Shown one piece after another: positions 16,229 through 29,015 of a stretch of 64,000 nucleotides of DNA. The position numbers and the translations under genes were made by a program. Where the stretch lies: assembly GCA_947478845.1 (NCBI GenBank), contig CANJXC010000002.1:1-64000 (forward strand), given 5' to 3'. The notes under the pieces were generated by a model. It was not told where the DNA came from. It did no database searches and worked only from the letters and a program-made list of their open reading frames with translations. The DNA is from Spirochaetales bacterium (GTDB lineage Bacteria > Spirochaetota > Spirochaetia > JABEVK01). How positions within the stretch are numbered: the first letter of the stretch is position 1; the number at the start of each line of letters is the position of its first letter.

Positions 16229-17260
16229 ATGAAATTAAAGACATCAGGGATAGGTTTGTTGCTCACCGTCATCGTGTTCGGTGCAACGTCGTGTGCCACC
16301 TACATTCCCGTCCAAGTGACTAAGCCAGCCGAAATCAATATGACCGACGCTCGTAAGATTGCGGTGCTGGATTTCGATTACCCGCGGCAAGTAGCGACAA
16401 CCGATCTTCTGGAAGTGATTTTTCTCTCCCTTCTGGGCGACAGCAACGAAAACAACAACACTCCCCAAGCGAGAATTGCTGATTACACAACCCAGAGCTT
16501 GCTGGAGGCCTTGAAAAACACCGGGTATTTCGAGTTGGTAGATTCCCGAGGCGTTGTCAGGGCACTGGCCGGTGCTGACAAATCGAGCATCAATGCTGTG
16601 CAAGTGGGGCAAAAAGCGGGGGTCAAAGCGATAGTCGTCGGTAAAATTGGCGAAATGGTCCGCAGAGAAGTTTTAAAAACTCGGGTAGAGCAAATAAAAG
16701 ACACGAATACAGGGGTTATGATCAAAGTTGATGTGATGTATCGGGTCATCACGGATGCGTTAGCTCTGAGTTACCGAGTTCTTGATACCAGCAATGGCGT
16801 GATTTTGGCCACCAAGACCTTTTCCGACACCAGAACCCAAGAGATTGTTGATAATGGAAAGACCGAACCCCTTGCTTTTGGAGATCAGTGCAAGGACATG
16901 GTGAACGGCTGGATTCCCCAGATTACCCGCCAATTGGCTCCCTATACGGTTACAGAATACCGGACACTCATGAACGATAAGGCCAAAGACCCCGACATGA
17001 AAGTCGCTGATGAATTGGTAAAGAAGTCCTCGTACGCCAAGGCACTTGCCCTGTTTCTTCAGGTTTGGGAATCGACGGGAAACCCGGCGGCCGGCGTCAA
17101 TGCGGCGATCATGTACGATGTTACCGGCGATATGGATCAAGCCCTGAGCCTTCTTCAGACGGTAATCGATAAATCCCCAAACCCAACCGCTATTGAAGAA
17201 ATGGATCGATTGAAACGAGCCAAGGCCGATGCCCAGCGTTTAGCCGAGCAAACCAAATAA
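16229..17260 (+). CDS. CsgG-like lipoprotein with C-terminal TPR-like region
   Basis: A 343-residue lipoprotein: basic start MKLKTSGIG, lipobox GATSC, then CATYIPVQVTKPAEIN. The N-terminal domain has RKIAVLDFDYPRQV and QSLLEALKNTGYFELVDSRG, the nucleotide-lacking CsgG/curli-export-type fold. GQKAGVKAIVVGKIG is its second landmark. The last 100 residues look like a TPR pair (ADELVKKSSYAKALALFLQV). Function unknown; outer-membrane assembly or cell-envelope stress are possible roles. A TTGACA hexamer at 16178-16183 may be its -35 box, though no good -10 follows. Start chosen at ATG 16229 because the upstream 23 residues are not signal-like. Confidence 0.65.
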   Translation: MKLKTSGIGLLLTVIVFGATSCATYIPVQVTKPAEINMTDARKIAVLDFDYPRQVATTDLLEVIFLSLLGDSNENNNTPQARIADYTTQSLLEALKNTGYFELVDSRGVVRALAGADKSSINAVQVGQKAGVKAIVVGKIGEMVRREVLKTRVEQIKDTNTGVMIKVDVMYRVITDALALSYRVLDTSNGVILATKTFSDTRTQEIVDNGKTEPLAFGDQCKDMVNGWIPQITRQLAPYTVTEYRTLMNDKAKDPDMKVADELVKKSSYAKALALFLQVWESTGNPAAGVNAAIMYDVTGDMDQALSLLQTVIDKSPNPTAIEEMDRLKRAKADAQRLAEQTK

Positions 17261-17282
17261 GCCATTTTTGCCTCTTCCAAGC

Positions 17283-17657
17283 TCAAAAAGTACCCCCCAG
17301 TTTCAACGAGACCGAGAGCATGTTCTCTCCGCCGAATTGCTTGATCGCGGTTTTTTTGTAGGTTTCATTGGGGTGAAGGCAATTGTGCGACGCTTTCACT
17401 TCGATTGGACCCCAAACGATGCCAGTCGAGAAGCCATAATCCGACTGGAAGGGGGCGAAGTAGGGAAGGTCGGCCACCATGTCGGTTTTGGTGTAGGTTT
17501 CCAGAAAAAGTGTTTCAAGAAACAAGACTCTCAAGTCGACGATTCCCGACTGGTAATCCGGGAAGTTCGTCCAGAGGCTTTTGCCATCCTCATTGACGAT
17601 AAACTCTGAGTAAGAAAGGTGTTGCTGGAGCGTCAGTAACAAAAGGAAACTGAACAT
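17283..17657 (-). CDS. small exported protein of unknown function
   Basis: A 124-residue predicted secreted protein. The first 14 residues (MFSFLLLLTLQQHL) are a short signal-like helix. The remainder alternates polar and aromatic residues (YGFSTGIVWGPIEVKASHN) and ends in a phenylalanine after VSLKLGGTF, which suggests a small outer-membrane beta-barrel or strand-rich protein. GCGAGGAACAACC before the ATG gives a sound ribosome binding site. It has no recognisable family. It is convergent with the CsgG-like lipoprotein gene. Confidence 0.55.
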   Translation of the reverse strand: MFSFLLLLTLQQHLSYSEFIVNEDGKSLWTNFPDYQSGIVDLRVLFLETLFLETYTKTDMVADLPYFAPFQSDYGFSTGIVWGPIEVKASHNCLHPNETYKKTAIKQFGGENMLSVSLKLGGTF

Positions 17658-17782
17658 GGTGGTTGTTCCTCGCTTTCTGCCCCTACAAAGAGAATCAGAG
17701 CCGACAAGGTGTTGGTTGTCAGAAATCTGGTTCTTTTATGTAATGATTTGCTGATTTTGATTATAACCTATATTCTCTGTCT

Positions 17783-17799
17783 CTAGGAATAATTCCTAG
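17783..17799. promoter_or_regulatory. 17-bp perfect palindrome, probable operator
   Basis: CTAGGAAT-A-ATTCCTAG is a perfect dyad in an AT-rich 216-bp divergent region. It lies 75 bp upstream of the reductase gene and 126 bp upstream of the small exported-protein gene. On the minus strand TATAAT occurs just after it. A dimeric repressor or activator site is the simplest reading. Confidence 0.5.
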
Positions 17800-17873
17800 T
17801 CAGGGCAGGTTTTCTCACTTCCGCTCTCCGCCCAAGAGATTGACAACGAAGCTCGTGGCCAAGACAATCGGCT

Positions 17874-18905
17874 ATGCCGCAGAGCCCTTCTTTCAACCGC
17901 CAGATTGTGTTGCACTCGCGTCCCGTGGGCGTGCCCACTCACGATAACTTCCACCTTGTAGAAACAGATCTACCGAGAGTTGGACCCGGACAGGTCTTGT
18001 TGCGCACTTTATGGCTCTCGCTCGACCCCTACATGCGTGGAAGGATGAATGCAGGACCTTCCTACGCCCCAGCAGTGGAACTCGGGCATCCCATGGTTGG
18101 TGGCACCGTGTCGCGGATTGAGCTCTCAAATCATGCTGGCTTCGCGGTTGGCGATTTAGTTGTGAGCTACCATGGCTGGCAAGATTTTGCGGTGTCGGAC
18201 GGAGTTGGACTCAACAAGTTGCCTGAAGGACTAAAAAACCCCTCGTGGGCGCTCGGAGCGCTGGGAATGCCGGGGTTTACGGCCTACATGGGGCTACTCG
18301 ACATAGGCCAGCCCAAGGCGGGTGAAACCGTGGTGGTGGCCGCAGCCAGCGGCGCCGTGGGGGCTCTGGTGGGGCAGATTGCCAAACTTCAAGGTTGCCG
18401 GGTCGTCGGAGTGGCAGGAGGCGCCGAAAAATGCGGTTACGTGGTGGAAGAACTAGGCTTCGACATCTGCCTTGACCGCCGTGAACCTGGCCTGGCCGAC
18501 GCCTTAGCGCGGGCGTGCCCCAATGGGATTGATGTGTATTTTGAAAATGTGGGTGGGGTGGTGTTTGATGCCGTTTTTCCGCTGCTGAACGTGCACGCTC
18601 GCATCCCTGTGTGCGGGCTAATCGCGGGGTACAACAGCGTCGGTCTTCCCTCTGGCCCCGACCGTCTTGGTGCGCTCATGGGGACCATTTTGGTCAAACG
18701 AATTACCGTCAAAGGGTTCATCATATTTGACGACTACGGGCACCGATACGAGGAGTTTTTTGCGCAGATGAGCCAGTGGGTCGAGCAAGGGAAGCTGAAG
18801 TTCCGGGAAGATATTGTGGAAGGACTCGAGAACGCACCCCATGCCCTCATGGGCATGCTGGAAGGAGAGAACTTCGGAAAGTTGATCGTGCGGGTCGGGC
18901 CGTAA
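17874..18905 (+). CDS. curA: NADPH-dependent enone/curcumin reductase (zinc-independent MDR family)
   Basis: A 343-residue medium-chain reductase of the CurA / leukotriene B4 12-hydroxydehydrogenase group. Landmarks are SLDPYMRGRMN near residue 45, VVVSYHGWQDFAV near 90, the Rossmann motif VVVAAASGAVGALVGQIAK near 150, and YFENVGG near 220. The family reduces activated double bonds with NADPH and lacks catalytic zinc. It is cytoplasmic, with no clear operon partner. The gene symbol is by family resemblance. Confidence 0.85.
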   Translation: MPQSPSFNRQIVLHSRPVGVPTHDNFHLVETDLPRVGPGQVLLRTLWLSLDPYMRGRMNAGPSYAPAVELGHPMVGGTVSRIELSNHAGFAVGDLVVSYHGWQDFAVSDGVGLNKLPEGLKNPSWALGALGMPGFTAYMGLLDIGQPKAGETVVVAAASGAVGALVGQIAKLQGCRVVGVAGGAEKCGYVVEELGFDICLDRREPGLADALARACPNGIDVYFENVGGVVFDAVFPLLNVHARIPVCGLIAGYNSVGLPSGPDRLGALMGTILVKRITVKGFIIFDDYGHRYEEFFAQMSQWVEQGKLKFREDIVEGLENAPHALMGMLEGENFGKLIVRVGP

Positions 18906-18920
18906 ACTCGGTCCGCAACT

Positions 18921-19040
18921 CGGAACCAGGTATTCCACAGGGGATTGGCCCAAGGCTTTGCGGAAGAGTCGGCCCAGCGACTGCGGAGTTTGCCCCAAGG
19001 TCAACAGAAGCTCGTACACGTAGGCTGACGGGTGCGCGCC
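18921..19040 (-). pseudogene. relic of an AraC-family transcription regulator
   Basis: The minus frame reads SAYVYELLLTLGQTPQSL followed by GRLFRKALGQSPVEYLV. The second half is the recognition-helix signature of the AraC/XylS DNA-binding domain and the first half resembles the helix preceding it, but about 40 residues of the first helix-turn-helix are missing between them. No ligand domain or start remains. It fills much of the gap between the reductase and the galactosidase, so the galactoside genes may once have had an AraC-type activator. Confidence 0.55.
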
Positions 19041-19081
19041 GCTCGATGGCACCCTCGGAGCGGTGCTCATGAGGTTATTCG

Positions 19082-19104
19082 GGTGACAAGTAGACTCCGT
19101 CACC
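19082..19104. promoter_or_regulatory. inverted repeat upstream of GH42 gene
   Basis: GGTGAC (19082-19087) and GTCACC (19099-19104) form a perfect 6-bp inverted repeat about 110 bp before the beta-galactosidase start. The rest of the 18906-19212 gap holds the AraC relic and no other gene. It is a possible operator. Confidence 0.3.
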
Positions 19105-19212
19105 TGGGCGTGCAATTTCGAGTGAATGGCTGATTCCCAGGCTGCGCAGGCACAAGGGCAGGGGAATCCCCGGTGCCTAGACAAGTGCAACGGTTAACGG
19201 TGAAATGGAAGC

Positions 19213-21192
19213 ATGCAAAACCTTCTTCACGGTGGCGATTATAATCCTGACCAGTGGCTAGATCAGCCCAAGATTATCGACGAGGACTTTCGGTTGTTTC
19301 CATTGGCGGGTGTGAATACTGTTTCCATAGGTATTTTTGCCTGGACCCGGCTCGAACCCTCCGACGGGGTTTACGACTTTAGCTGGCTCGACACCTTGAT
19401 GAACCGTTTAGCCAAGGCTGGAATGAAGGCCATACTCGCCACGCCCTCGGGCGCCAAACCGGCGTGGATGAGCCAGAAATACCCCGAGATTCTCCGTTGC
19501 GCACCCAACCGGGAACGCGACCTGCAAGGGGAGCGCCACAACCATTGCTACACTTCGCCGGTGTATCGGCGTAAGGCGGTGGAAATCAACTCCCGCCTGG
19601 CCGAGCGCTATCAGGCCCATCCGGCTTTGCTTATGTGGCACGTTTCCAACGAATACGGCGGCGAGTGCCATTGTCCGCTGTGCCAACAGGCCTTCCGCAG
19701 CTGGTTAAAACACCGATACGGGGACCTGGAGTCCCTCAACAAAGCCTGGTGGACCGACTTTTGGAGCCATCGCTACACCGATTGGTCGCAACTGGAGAGC
19801 CCTGCCCCGAACGGTGAAAGATCGGTCCATGGACTCAACCTCGACTGGAAGCGGTTTGTGGATGACCAGTCGCTTCAGTTTTTTCTTACCGAAGCCGCGC
19901 CCCTGCGGGAAATCACCCCCAAAACCCCCGTCGTGGTCAACATGATGGGAACCTACCCCGGACTCAACTACTGGAACTGGGCGCCCCATGTAGACCAAAT
20001 TACCTGGGACAGTTACCCCCGCTGGCATAATCCCCAACATGACGATTTGGATGAAGCAGCGCTGACAGCCTTTGTGCACGACCTCAACCGCTCGCTCAAA
20101 CAGGGCAAACCGTGGCTATTAATGGAGAGCACGCCCAGCCAAGTGAATTGGCAGCCGGTGAACAGGCTCAAGCGGCCGGGGCTTCACCGATTGGCTAGTC
20201 TGCAAGCCGTGGCCCACGGAAGTGATTCGGTGCTGTACTTCCAGTGGCGCAAGGGCCGCGGAGCGTTCGAAAAGTTTCACGGTGCGGTCGTTGACCACGA
20301 GGGAAGCGAAAATACCAGAACTTTTGCGGAAGTTGCCCAAGTGGGGACAGACCTCAAAGCTTTGGCTGCTGTTGTGGGCACACGAGTACCGGCCCAAGCT
20401 GCTGTGATCTACGACTGGGAAAACCGCTGGGCCATCGACGATTTTGCGGGCTACAACCGTCCCGAGCGCGACTACCCTGCTGCGGTGTCGGGGTTCCACC
20501 GTGCCCTTTGGAACCGGTCGGTAGCCGTCGATGTGCCCAACCAGGACCAGGTCCTTTCGGCTTACAAGCTAGTGGTAGCCCCGTGGTTGTACTTGGTGAA
20601 GCCTGGTACCGAGCAACGGTTGCAGGAGTTTGTGGAAAAAGGCGGCACTCTGGTGCTCACGTTTTTTTCCGGTTGGGTCAACGAGACCGACCTCACGAAC
20701 CTCGGCGGGTTCCCGGGCCCCCTGCGAAAGTTGGCCGGAGTGTGGGCCGAGGAACTTGACCCGCTTTGGAAAGGGCAGACTAACTCGGCCCTTCCCGTGC
20801 CCAACAACGACCTTGGGCTGGGTGGAACCTATGGAATCACTTCGTTTTGCGAGCTGGTGCATCCAGAAGGGTCAGAAGTGCTGGCCACCTACGGCAGTGA
20901 CTGGTATGCTGGCCGCCCGGTGCTGACCCGCAACCGCGTCGGCAAGGGCGAAGTGTACTATTTGGCGGCGCACACCGACCGCCGGTTTGTTGACGACCTG
21001 ATGGCCGCCTTGGCCAAACGCTCGGGGGTGGCTGCGGTAATCGAAGGCCTTCCCCACGGTGTGGTGGCCGAACGGCGCACCGACGGGACCACCGATACGG
21101 TTTTCACGTTTAATTTTAACACTCACGAGGCTGGCGGGTTGGCCCCTCTGGGGGTGAAGTGGGAGGAACGGCCCGCCGGCAAGCGGGGCTGA
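19213..21192 (+). CDS. GH42 beta-galactosidase
   Basis: A 659-residue cytoplasmic glycoside hydrolase of family 42. It begins GGDYNPDQWLD, then GIFAWTRLEPSDGVYDFSWLD. The acid/base catalyst is Glu147 in WHVSNEYGGECHC and the nucleophile is Glu305 in WLLMESTPSQVNW. CHCPLCQ just after the acid/base is the usual zinc-cysteine cluster. The trimerisation (about 400-600) and C-terminal beta domains are present, so it is full length. It hydrolyses terminal beta-galactosyl bonds, often in galacto-oligosaccharides. No signal peptide, consistent with the ABC importer downstream. Confidence 0.95.
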   Translation: MQNLLHGGDYNPDQWLDQPKIIDEDFRLFPLAGVNTVSIGIFAWTRLEPSDGVYDFSWLDTLMNRLAKAGMKAILATPSGAKPAWMSQKYPEILRCAPNRERDLQGERHNHCYTSPVYRRKAVEINSRLAERYQAHPALLMWHVSNEYGGECHCPLCQQAFRSWLKHRYGDLESLNKAWWTDFWSHRYTDWSQLESPAPNGERSVHGLNLDWKRFVDDQSLQFFLTEAAPLREITPKTPVVVNMMGTYPGLNYWNWAPHVDQITWDSYPRWHNPQHDDLDEAALTAFVHDLNRSLKQGKPWLLMESTPSQVNWQPVNRLKRPGLHRLASLQAVAHGSDSVLYFQWRKGRGAFEKFHGAVVDHEGSENTRTFAEVAQVGTDLKALAAVVGTRVPAQAAVIYDWENRWAIDDFAGYNRPERDYPAAVSGFHRALWNRSVAVDVPNQDQVLSAYKLVVAPWLYLVKPGTEQRLQEFVEKGGTLVLTFFSGWVNETDLTNLGGFPGPLRKLAGVWAEELDPLWKGQTNSALPVPNNDLGLGGTYGITSFCELVHPEGSEVLATYGSDWYAGRPVLTRNRVGKGEVYYLAAHTDRRFVDDLMAALAKRSGVAAVIEGLPHGVVAERRTDGTTDTVFTFNFNTHEAGGLAPLGVKWEERPAGKRG

Positions 21193-21198
21193 ACCCGT

Positions 21199-22551
21199 TT
21201 ACCGGTAAACCAACGTGGTCACGCTGCTGAGCGGAAACACGATTGGTCCCGCCCCGAGCAGTCCCAAGGGAGCTAAATCCTCCGAGGCCGAGGTGCGCCA
21301 AGCTTCGGGCTTGGTCCCCACGCCGCGAATCTCGGCGCTTCTATCCTGGCCCGAGGCGTTGACAACGACGACCACGAGGCTGCCGTCGGTGTTGCGGAAG
21401 GCACTGGCCCGCAACTTGGGCACCACGTCGGGGCCGGCTTCTAGGTTGACGGCCCCCGGCCTTACAAAGCGGGACCATTGACCGAGCACGGAGAGCTTTT
21501 TGGTCGGCTCAAAGGTGTGAGCCTGGGTGTCAACATAGACCAACCCGTCGGCCCAGTCGTACTTCGAGGCGGCAATCCAGTATTGCCAAGAACTGACGTG
21601 GGCGAGGGTCAGGTCAGCATGAACGGTAAGTGCCAAGGCAAGCCCGGCCTTCATGCTCAGGTCTTTGCCGGATCGCATTTCGGTCCACTCGGACATCCAT
21701 AGTTGGGTTCCGGGAGCTTTTTGGCTCAGGTAACGGACGAAATCGAGACGGTCGTTGTCTTTAGACCAGTAGGAATGGACGGAATAGGGGCCCAGCGCCA
21801 ACCAAAGCGCAGGGTCACTTTGAAGGGCTGTGAGGTATTCGGCGTTGTGTGCAACATCCCATTGGCCCGATTCGATGGCCGAAAGCTTAACTTCCAAGCC
21901 GCGAGCCTGAAACTCTGCATTTACGGCCTGCAGGGTTGCCAGAGCTTCAGAAGGCGAGTAGTGCGAGCCTTCCTGCCCGTTGGAGAGTTGCCAGTCCCAC
22001 TGAGGTTCGTTAAACGGGCTGACGGCAACCACCGGCCAGCGTCGCTGCAGCTCTTGCGTGGCCTGAGCAAGGAAGCGGGCAAAGACGGGCCGTTGCTCCG
22101 GCGCCAGATTGGACTTATTCTTATTTCCGGTGGCGGTTAAGGTAATGGTGAGCGGGGCTGGCGGAGAATTGGCGAACACCACCACCCGGGCACCGCGCTT
22201 GACGGCACCGTCGATTACGTCCAGAGCGCTTTGGTCCACCGACCAGTCGAGGGTGCCATCGGTTCGGTAGGGGGTTTCGGCTTCCCGCCACGGATCGGGC
22301 AGCTTTGGACCGGCCTTCCCTGCTCCGAGGTTGTAGCGCACCAAGGTGAGTCCTATGCCATGCACAGGATCGAACAGGGCGTCGAGCAGGGCGTTGCGGT
22401 CGGCTTCTGGCCAGGTGCCTACCTCTGTTGCCCACCAGGCGGCAGAGGCTCCAAAGTGCTCTAGCCTCTGGTGTTCCTGCTGGGTTTGCACCGTGATTGA
22501 CAGGGTTTGAGGCGTAAAAAGCGCGAGGAACCAGGCGAAGATGAGATCCAT
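21199..22551 (-). CDS. secreted GH30 glycosidase (endo-beta-1,6-galactanase-like)
   Basis: A 450-residue extracytoplasmic enzyme. Signal-like start MDLIFAWFLALF, then EHFGASAAWWATEVGTWPEA, the opening of GH30 galactanase-like proteins. The acid/base is Glu182 in SPFNEPQWDWQ and the nucleophile is Glu288 in MSEWTEM. A small C-terminal beta domain ends the protein. Family members cleave beta-1,6-galactan or related chains. It probably releases galactosides outside the cytoplasm for the importer and intracellular galactosidases. Start is ATG 22551 with CCGGAGG upstream; longer in-frame extensions lack signal features. It is divergent from lacZ by 69 bp. Confidence 0.85.
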   Translation of the reverse strand: MDLIFAWFLALFTPQTLSITVQTQQEHQRLEHFGASAAWWATEVGTWPEADRNALLDALFDPVHGIGLTLVRYNLGAGKAGPKLPDPWREAETPYRTDGTLDWSVDQSALDVIDGAVKRGARVVVFANSPPAPLTITLTATGNKNKSNLAPEQRPVFARFLAQATQELQRRWPVVAVSPFNEPQWDWQLSNGQEGSHYSPSEALATLQAVNAEFQARGLEVKLSAIESGQWDVAHNAEYLTALQSDPALWLALGPYSVHSYWSKDNDRLDFVRYLSQKAPGTQLWMSEWTEMRSGKDLSMKAGLALALTVHADLTLAHVSSWQYWIAASKYDWADGLVYVDTQAHTFEPTKKLSVLGQWSRFVRPGAVNLEAGPDVVPKLRASAFRNTDGSLVVVVVNASGQDRSAEIRGVGTKPEAWRTSASEDLAPLGLLGAGPIVFPLSSVTTLVYR

Positions 22552-22608
22552 GGGGGCCTCCGGCTTCCAAAGTAGTGGTTTTAGGACCAGGATAATAGAG
22601 TTTATTGA

Positions 22609-26898
<4,290 letters not shown>

Positions 26899-26912
<14 letters not shown>

Positions 26913-27573
26913 GATACTCATAGTTGATGACCAGAAGCTGTTCGCTGTCAGCTTGTCGGGCATACTTTCCAGCCTGAGCGATGGCCTTCTCGCCGACCTC
27001 AAAATTGCAGGGACCGGTGAGGAGGCCCTGGATCTGATGGCCCGCTTTCAGCCCGATTTGGTGCTCTTAGATATCTTTATGCCCGGTATGGGTGGCCTTG
27101 AGACCCTGAAGCTGCTGCGCTGGGCCCATCCGGGCGTGAAAGTGATCATGCTGACCACCTTTGGCTACGACACCTACGTCAAGGAAGCCGTTGCCGGAGG
27201 TGCCTCCGGTTACCTGCTCAAAGATACCACTCCCGAGGAAGTTTGGTCGTCTATCCTCACCGTGATGGGCGGGCAAACCGTACTCAGCCAATCGGTGGTC
27301 GAGACCCTTTCCGGCCGGCCTCGCGCTTCGGACTACCCCAGGTCGCTTACCCCGCCTTGGTTTACTCAGCTTTCCGAAAAAGAGCGCAAAATTCTTTTGT
27401 TGATTTCCAAGGGCCTGAGCAACGAGCAGATCGCCGAACGGCTAAACTTGGGCAAACACACCATCCGCAACTACGTCAGTGCCCTGTACGAGAAAATTGA
27501 GGCCAAAGACCGCTTCGGCGCCATACGCATCGCCATCGAAGCCCAAATCCACACCATGGTTTTGGATCAATAG
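26899..27573 (+). CDS. LuxR/NarL-family response regulator, CTG start
   Basis: A 224-residue regulator. The receiver domain reads DPFRILIVDDQKLFAVSL, has Asp58 in LVLLDIFMPGMGG, TTFGYD and the LLKDTTPEEVW end. A LuxR helix-turn-helix follows (LSEKERKILLLISKGLSNEQ, LGKHTIRNYVSALYEKI). No ATG, GTG or TTG occurs early enough to include the acidic pair DD; the first TTG (26953) would delete it. CTG at 26899 sits 6 bases after a consensus AGGAGG (26887-26892) and gives a standard regulator N-terminus. Gene pair with the upstream kinase. Confidence 0.85.
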
Positions 27574-27578
27574 GGGAC

Positions 27579-27597
27579 GTTTTCGCGACGCGAAAAC
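27579..27597. promoter_or_regulatory. 19-bp perfect dyad after the response regulator
   Basis: GTTTTCGCG-A-CGCGAAAAC is a perfect palindrome 6 bp after the regulator stop and 117 bp before the substrate-binding-protein start. No T-run follows, so it is more likely an operator than a terminator. Confidence 0.45.
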
Positions 27598-27626
27598 TCC
27601 GGGCGCTCGGCCCAAGCCGAACGCCG

Positions 27627-27674
27627 TGACATTTGTCATCGAACTGATGACAGGCTTCCCTATCGGGATTGTCA
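27627..27674. promoter_or_regulatory. cluster of TGACA/TGTCA half-sites
   Basis: TGACA-TT-TGTCA (27627-27638) is a perfect dyad. TGTCATC (27634-27640) pairs with GATGACA (27646-27652) as a second dyad, and TTGTCA recurs at 27669-27674. The set lies 40-87 bp before the sugar-binding-protein gene. It is a natural candidate binding site for the neighbouring NarL-type regulator; that link is inference. Confidence 0.45.
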
Positions 27675-27713
27675 CTTCGGGTCTAGGCTAAGTCAAAACC
27701 CATAGGAGGGTAT

Positions 27714-28994
27714 ATGAAGAGAACACTTTCGTTCGTTATGACGGTTGCTCTGTTGCTGAGCACCGCTGCACTCGGTTTCGCGGCTCCCAGCAAGGTCACC
27801 GTCTGGTGTTGGGACCCGAACTTCAACGGAGCTTCAATGAAAGCCGCTGCGGCCGTCTACAACAAGACGCACACCGACGTCACCATTGAAATCGTCGACA
27901 TTCCCCAGCAGATCGAGGCTAAGATTGAGGCCGGTCTCCAGGCTGGTGGAAAGGGACTGCCCGATATCGCCCTGTTCCAGGACTTCATCATCGAGAAGTT
28001 CGTCCAGAACTACCCGAAGGCCTTTGTTGACCTGAAGGCCGCTGGAATCGACTATTCCCAGTTTGCCGCCTACAAGGTTGGTCCCATGACCGCCGGTAAT
28101 TCAGTGTATGGTGTTCCCTTCGACACCGGTTCCACGGGTCTGTGGTTGCGCGCCGACTACATCAAGGCTGCCGGTCTTAACCCCGACAGCTACATGAAAT
28201 CCATGAAGTGGTCGGAAGTCATCAAACTCGGTGAGACCGTCAAGGCCAAGACCGGAAAGCCCCTGATCACTTACCAGAGCGACAACTTCGACATGCTGCG
28301 CATCCTTGTTCAGTCTACCGGCGGTCAGTTCTTCAAGCCCGATGGCTCGTTGAACCTCCGTAGCGACGCGTTTAAGAAGTCGTTGGCCGCGTTCAAGGAA
28401 ATGAACGACAAGGGAATGCTGTACCTTGCCGAAGGCTGGAGCAACTGGATCGACTCGATCAACAACGATCAGGCCGCTGGGTTCCTCAACGCCATCTGGA
28501 TGGTCGGTACCATCAAGTCGAAGCCTGAGAACAAGGGCAAGTGGATGGTTGTTCCCACTCCGCTGATCGACGTGGCCGGGGCCAAGGCTGCCTCGAACAA
28601 CGGTGGCTCGAGCTGGTACGTATTTAACTCGGCACCCAACAAAGCCGGAGCCATCGACTTCTTGAAGTCGGTCTGGGCCAGCAAGGATCCCGCCGCGCTA
28701 AGCTTCTACAACGACATCCTCAAGGGTCAGGGCGCCATGGGCACCTACATGCCTAGCCGCGCTGGTTCCAACTACACCGTCAAGGACGACTTCTTCTACA
28801 AGAACCAAGCCGTGTTTGCCGACTTCTCCAAGTGGATGGAGCAGGTTCCCGTACTCAAGTACACCCCCAACTACAGCGCCATGCGCGACGCCGTCGCCAA
28901 TGCAACGCTCAAGTACTTCCAGGGTAAGATTGCGAGCATCGATGATGCCATCGCTGCTGCCGAGACAGAATACAAGGAAGTGATGGGCAACTAA
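27714..28994 (+). CDS. sugar ABC transporter substrate-binding protein
   Basis: A 426-residue family 1 solute-binding protein: signal peptide ending LGFAAPS, then KVTVWCWDPNFNGASMKAAA, the ugp/mal-type N-lobe start. GVPFDTGSTGLWLRADYIKAAG is the hinge segment. Lipobox is absent, so it is soluble periplasmic. GGAGGG precedes ATG 27714. With the two permeases downstream it forms a carbohydrate importer, probably for galactosides released by the GH30 enzyme. Confidence 0.9.
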   Translation: MKRTLSFVMTVALLLSTAALGFAAPSKVTVWCWDPNFNGASMKAAAAVYNKTHTDVTIEIVDIPQQIEAKIEAGLQAGGKGLPDIALFQDFIIEKFVQNYPKAFVDLKAAGIDYSQFAAYKVGPMTAGNSVYGVPFDTGSTGLWLRADYIKAAGLNPDSYMKSMKWSEVIKLGETVKAKTGKPLITYQSDNFDMLRILVQSTGGQFFKPDGSLNLRSDAFKKSLAAFKEMNDKGMLYLAEGWSNWIDSINNDQAAGFLNAIWMVGTIKSKPENKGKWMVVPTPLIDVAGAKAASNNGGSSWYVFNSAPNKAGAIDFLKSVWASKDPAALSFYNDILKGQGAMGTYMPSRAGSNYTVKDDFFYKNQAVFADFSKWMEQVPVLKYTPNYSAMRDAVANATLKYFQGKIASIDDAIAAAETEYKEVMGN

Positions 28995-29015
28995 GGCCCT
29001 CCAAAGGAACCTGTT

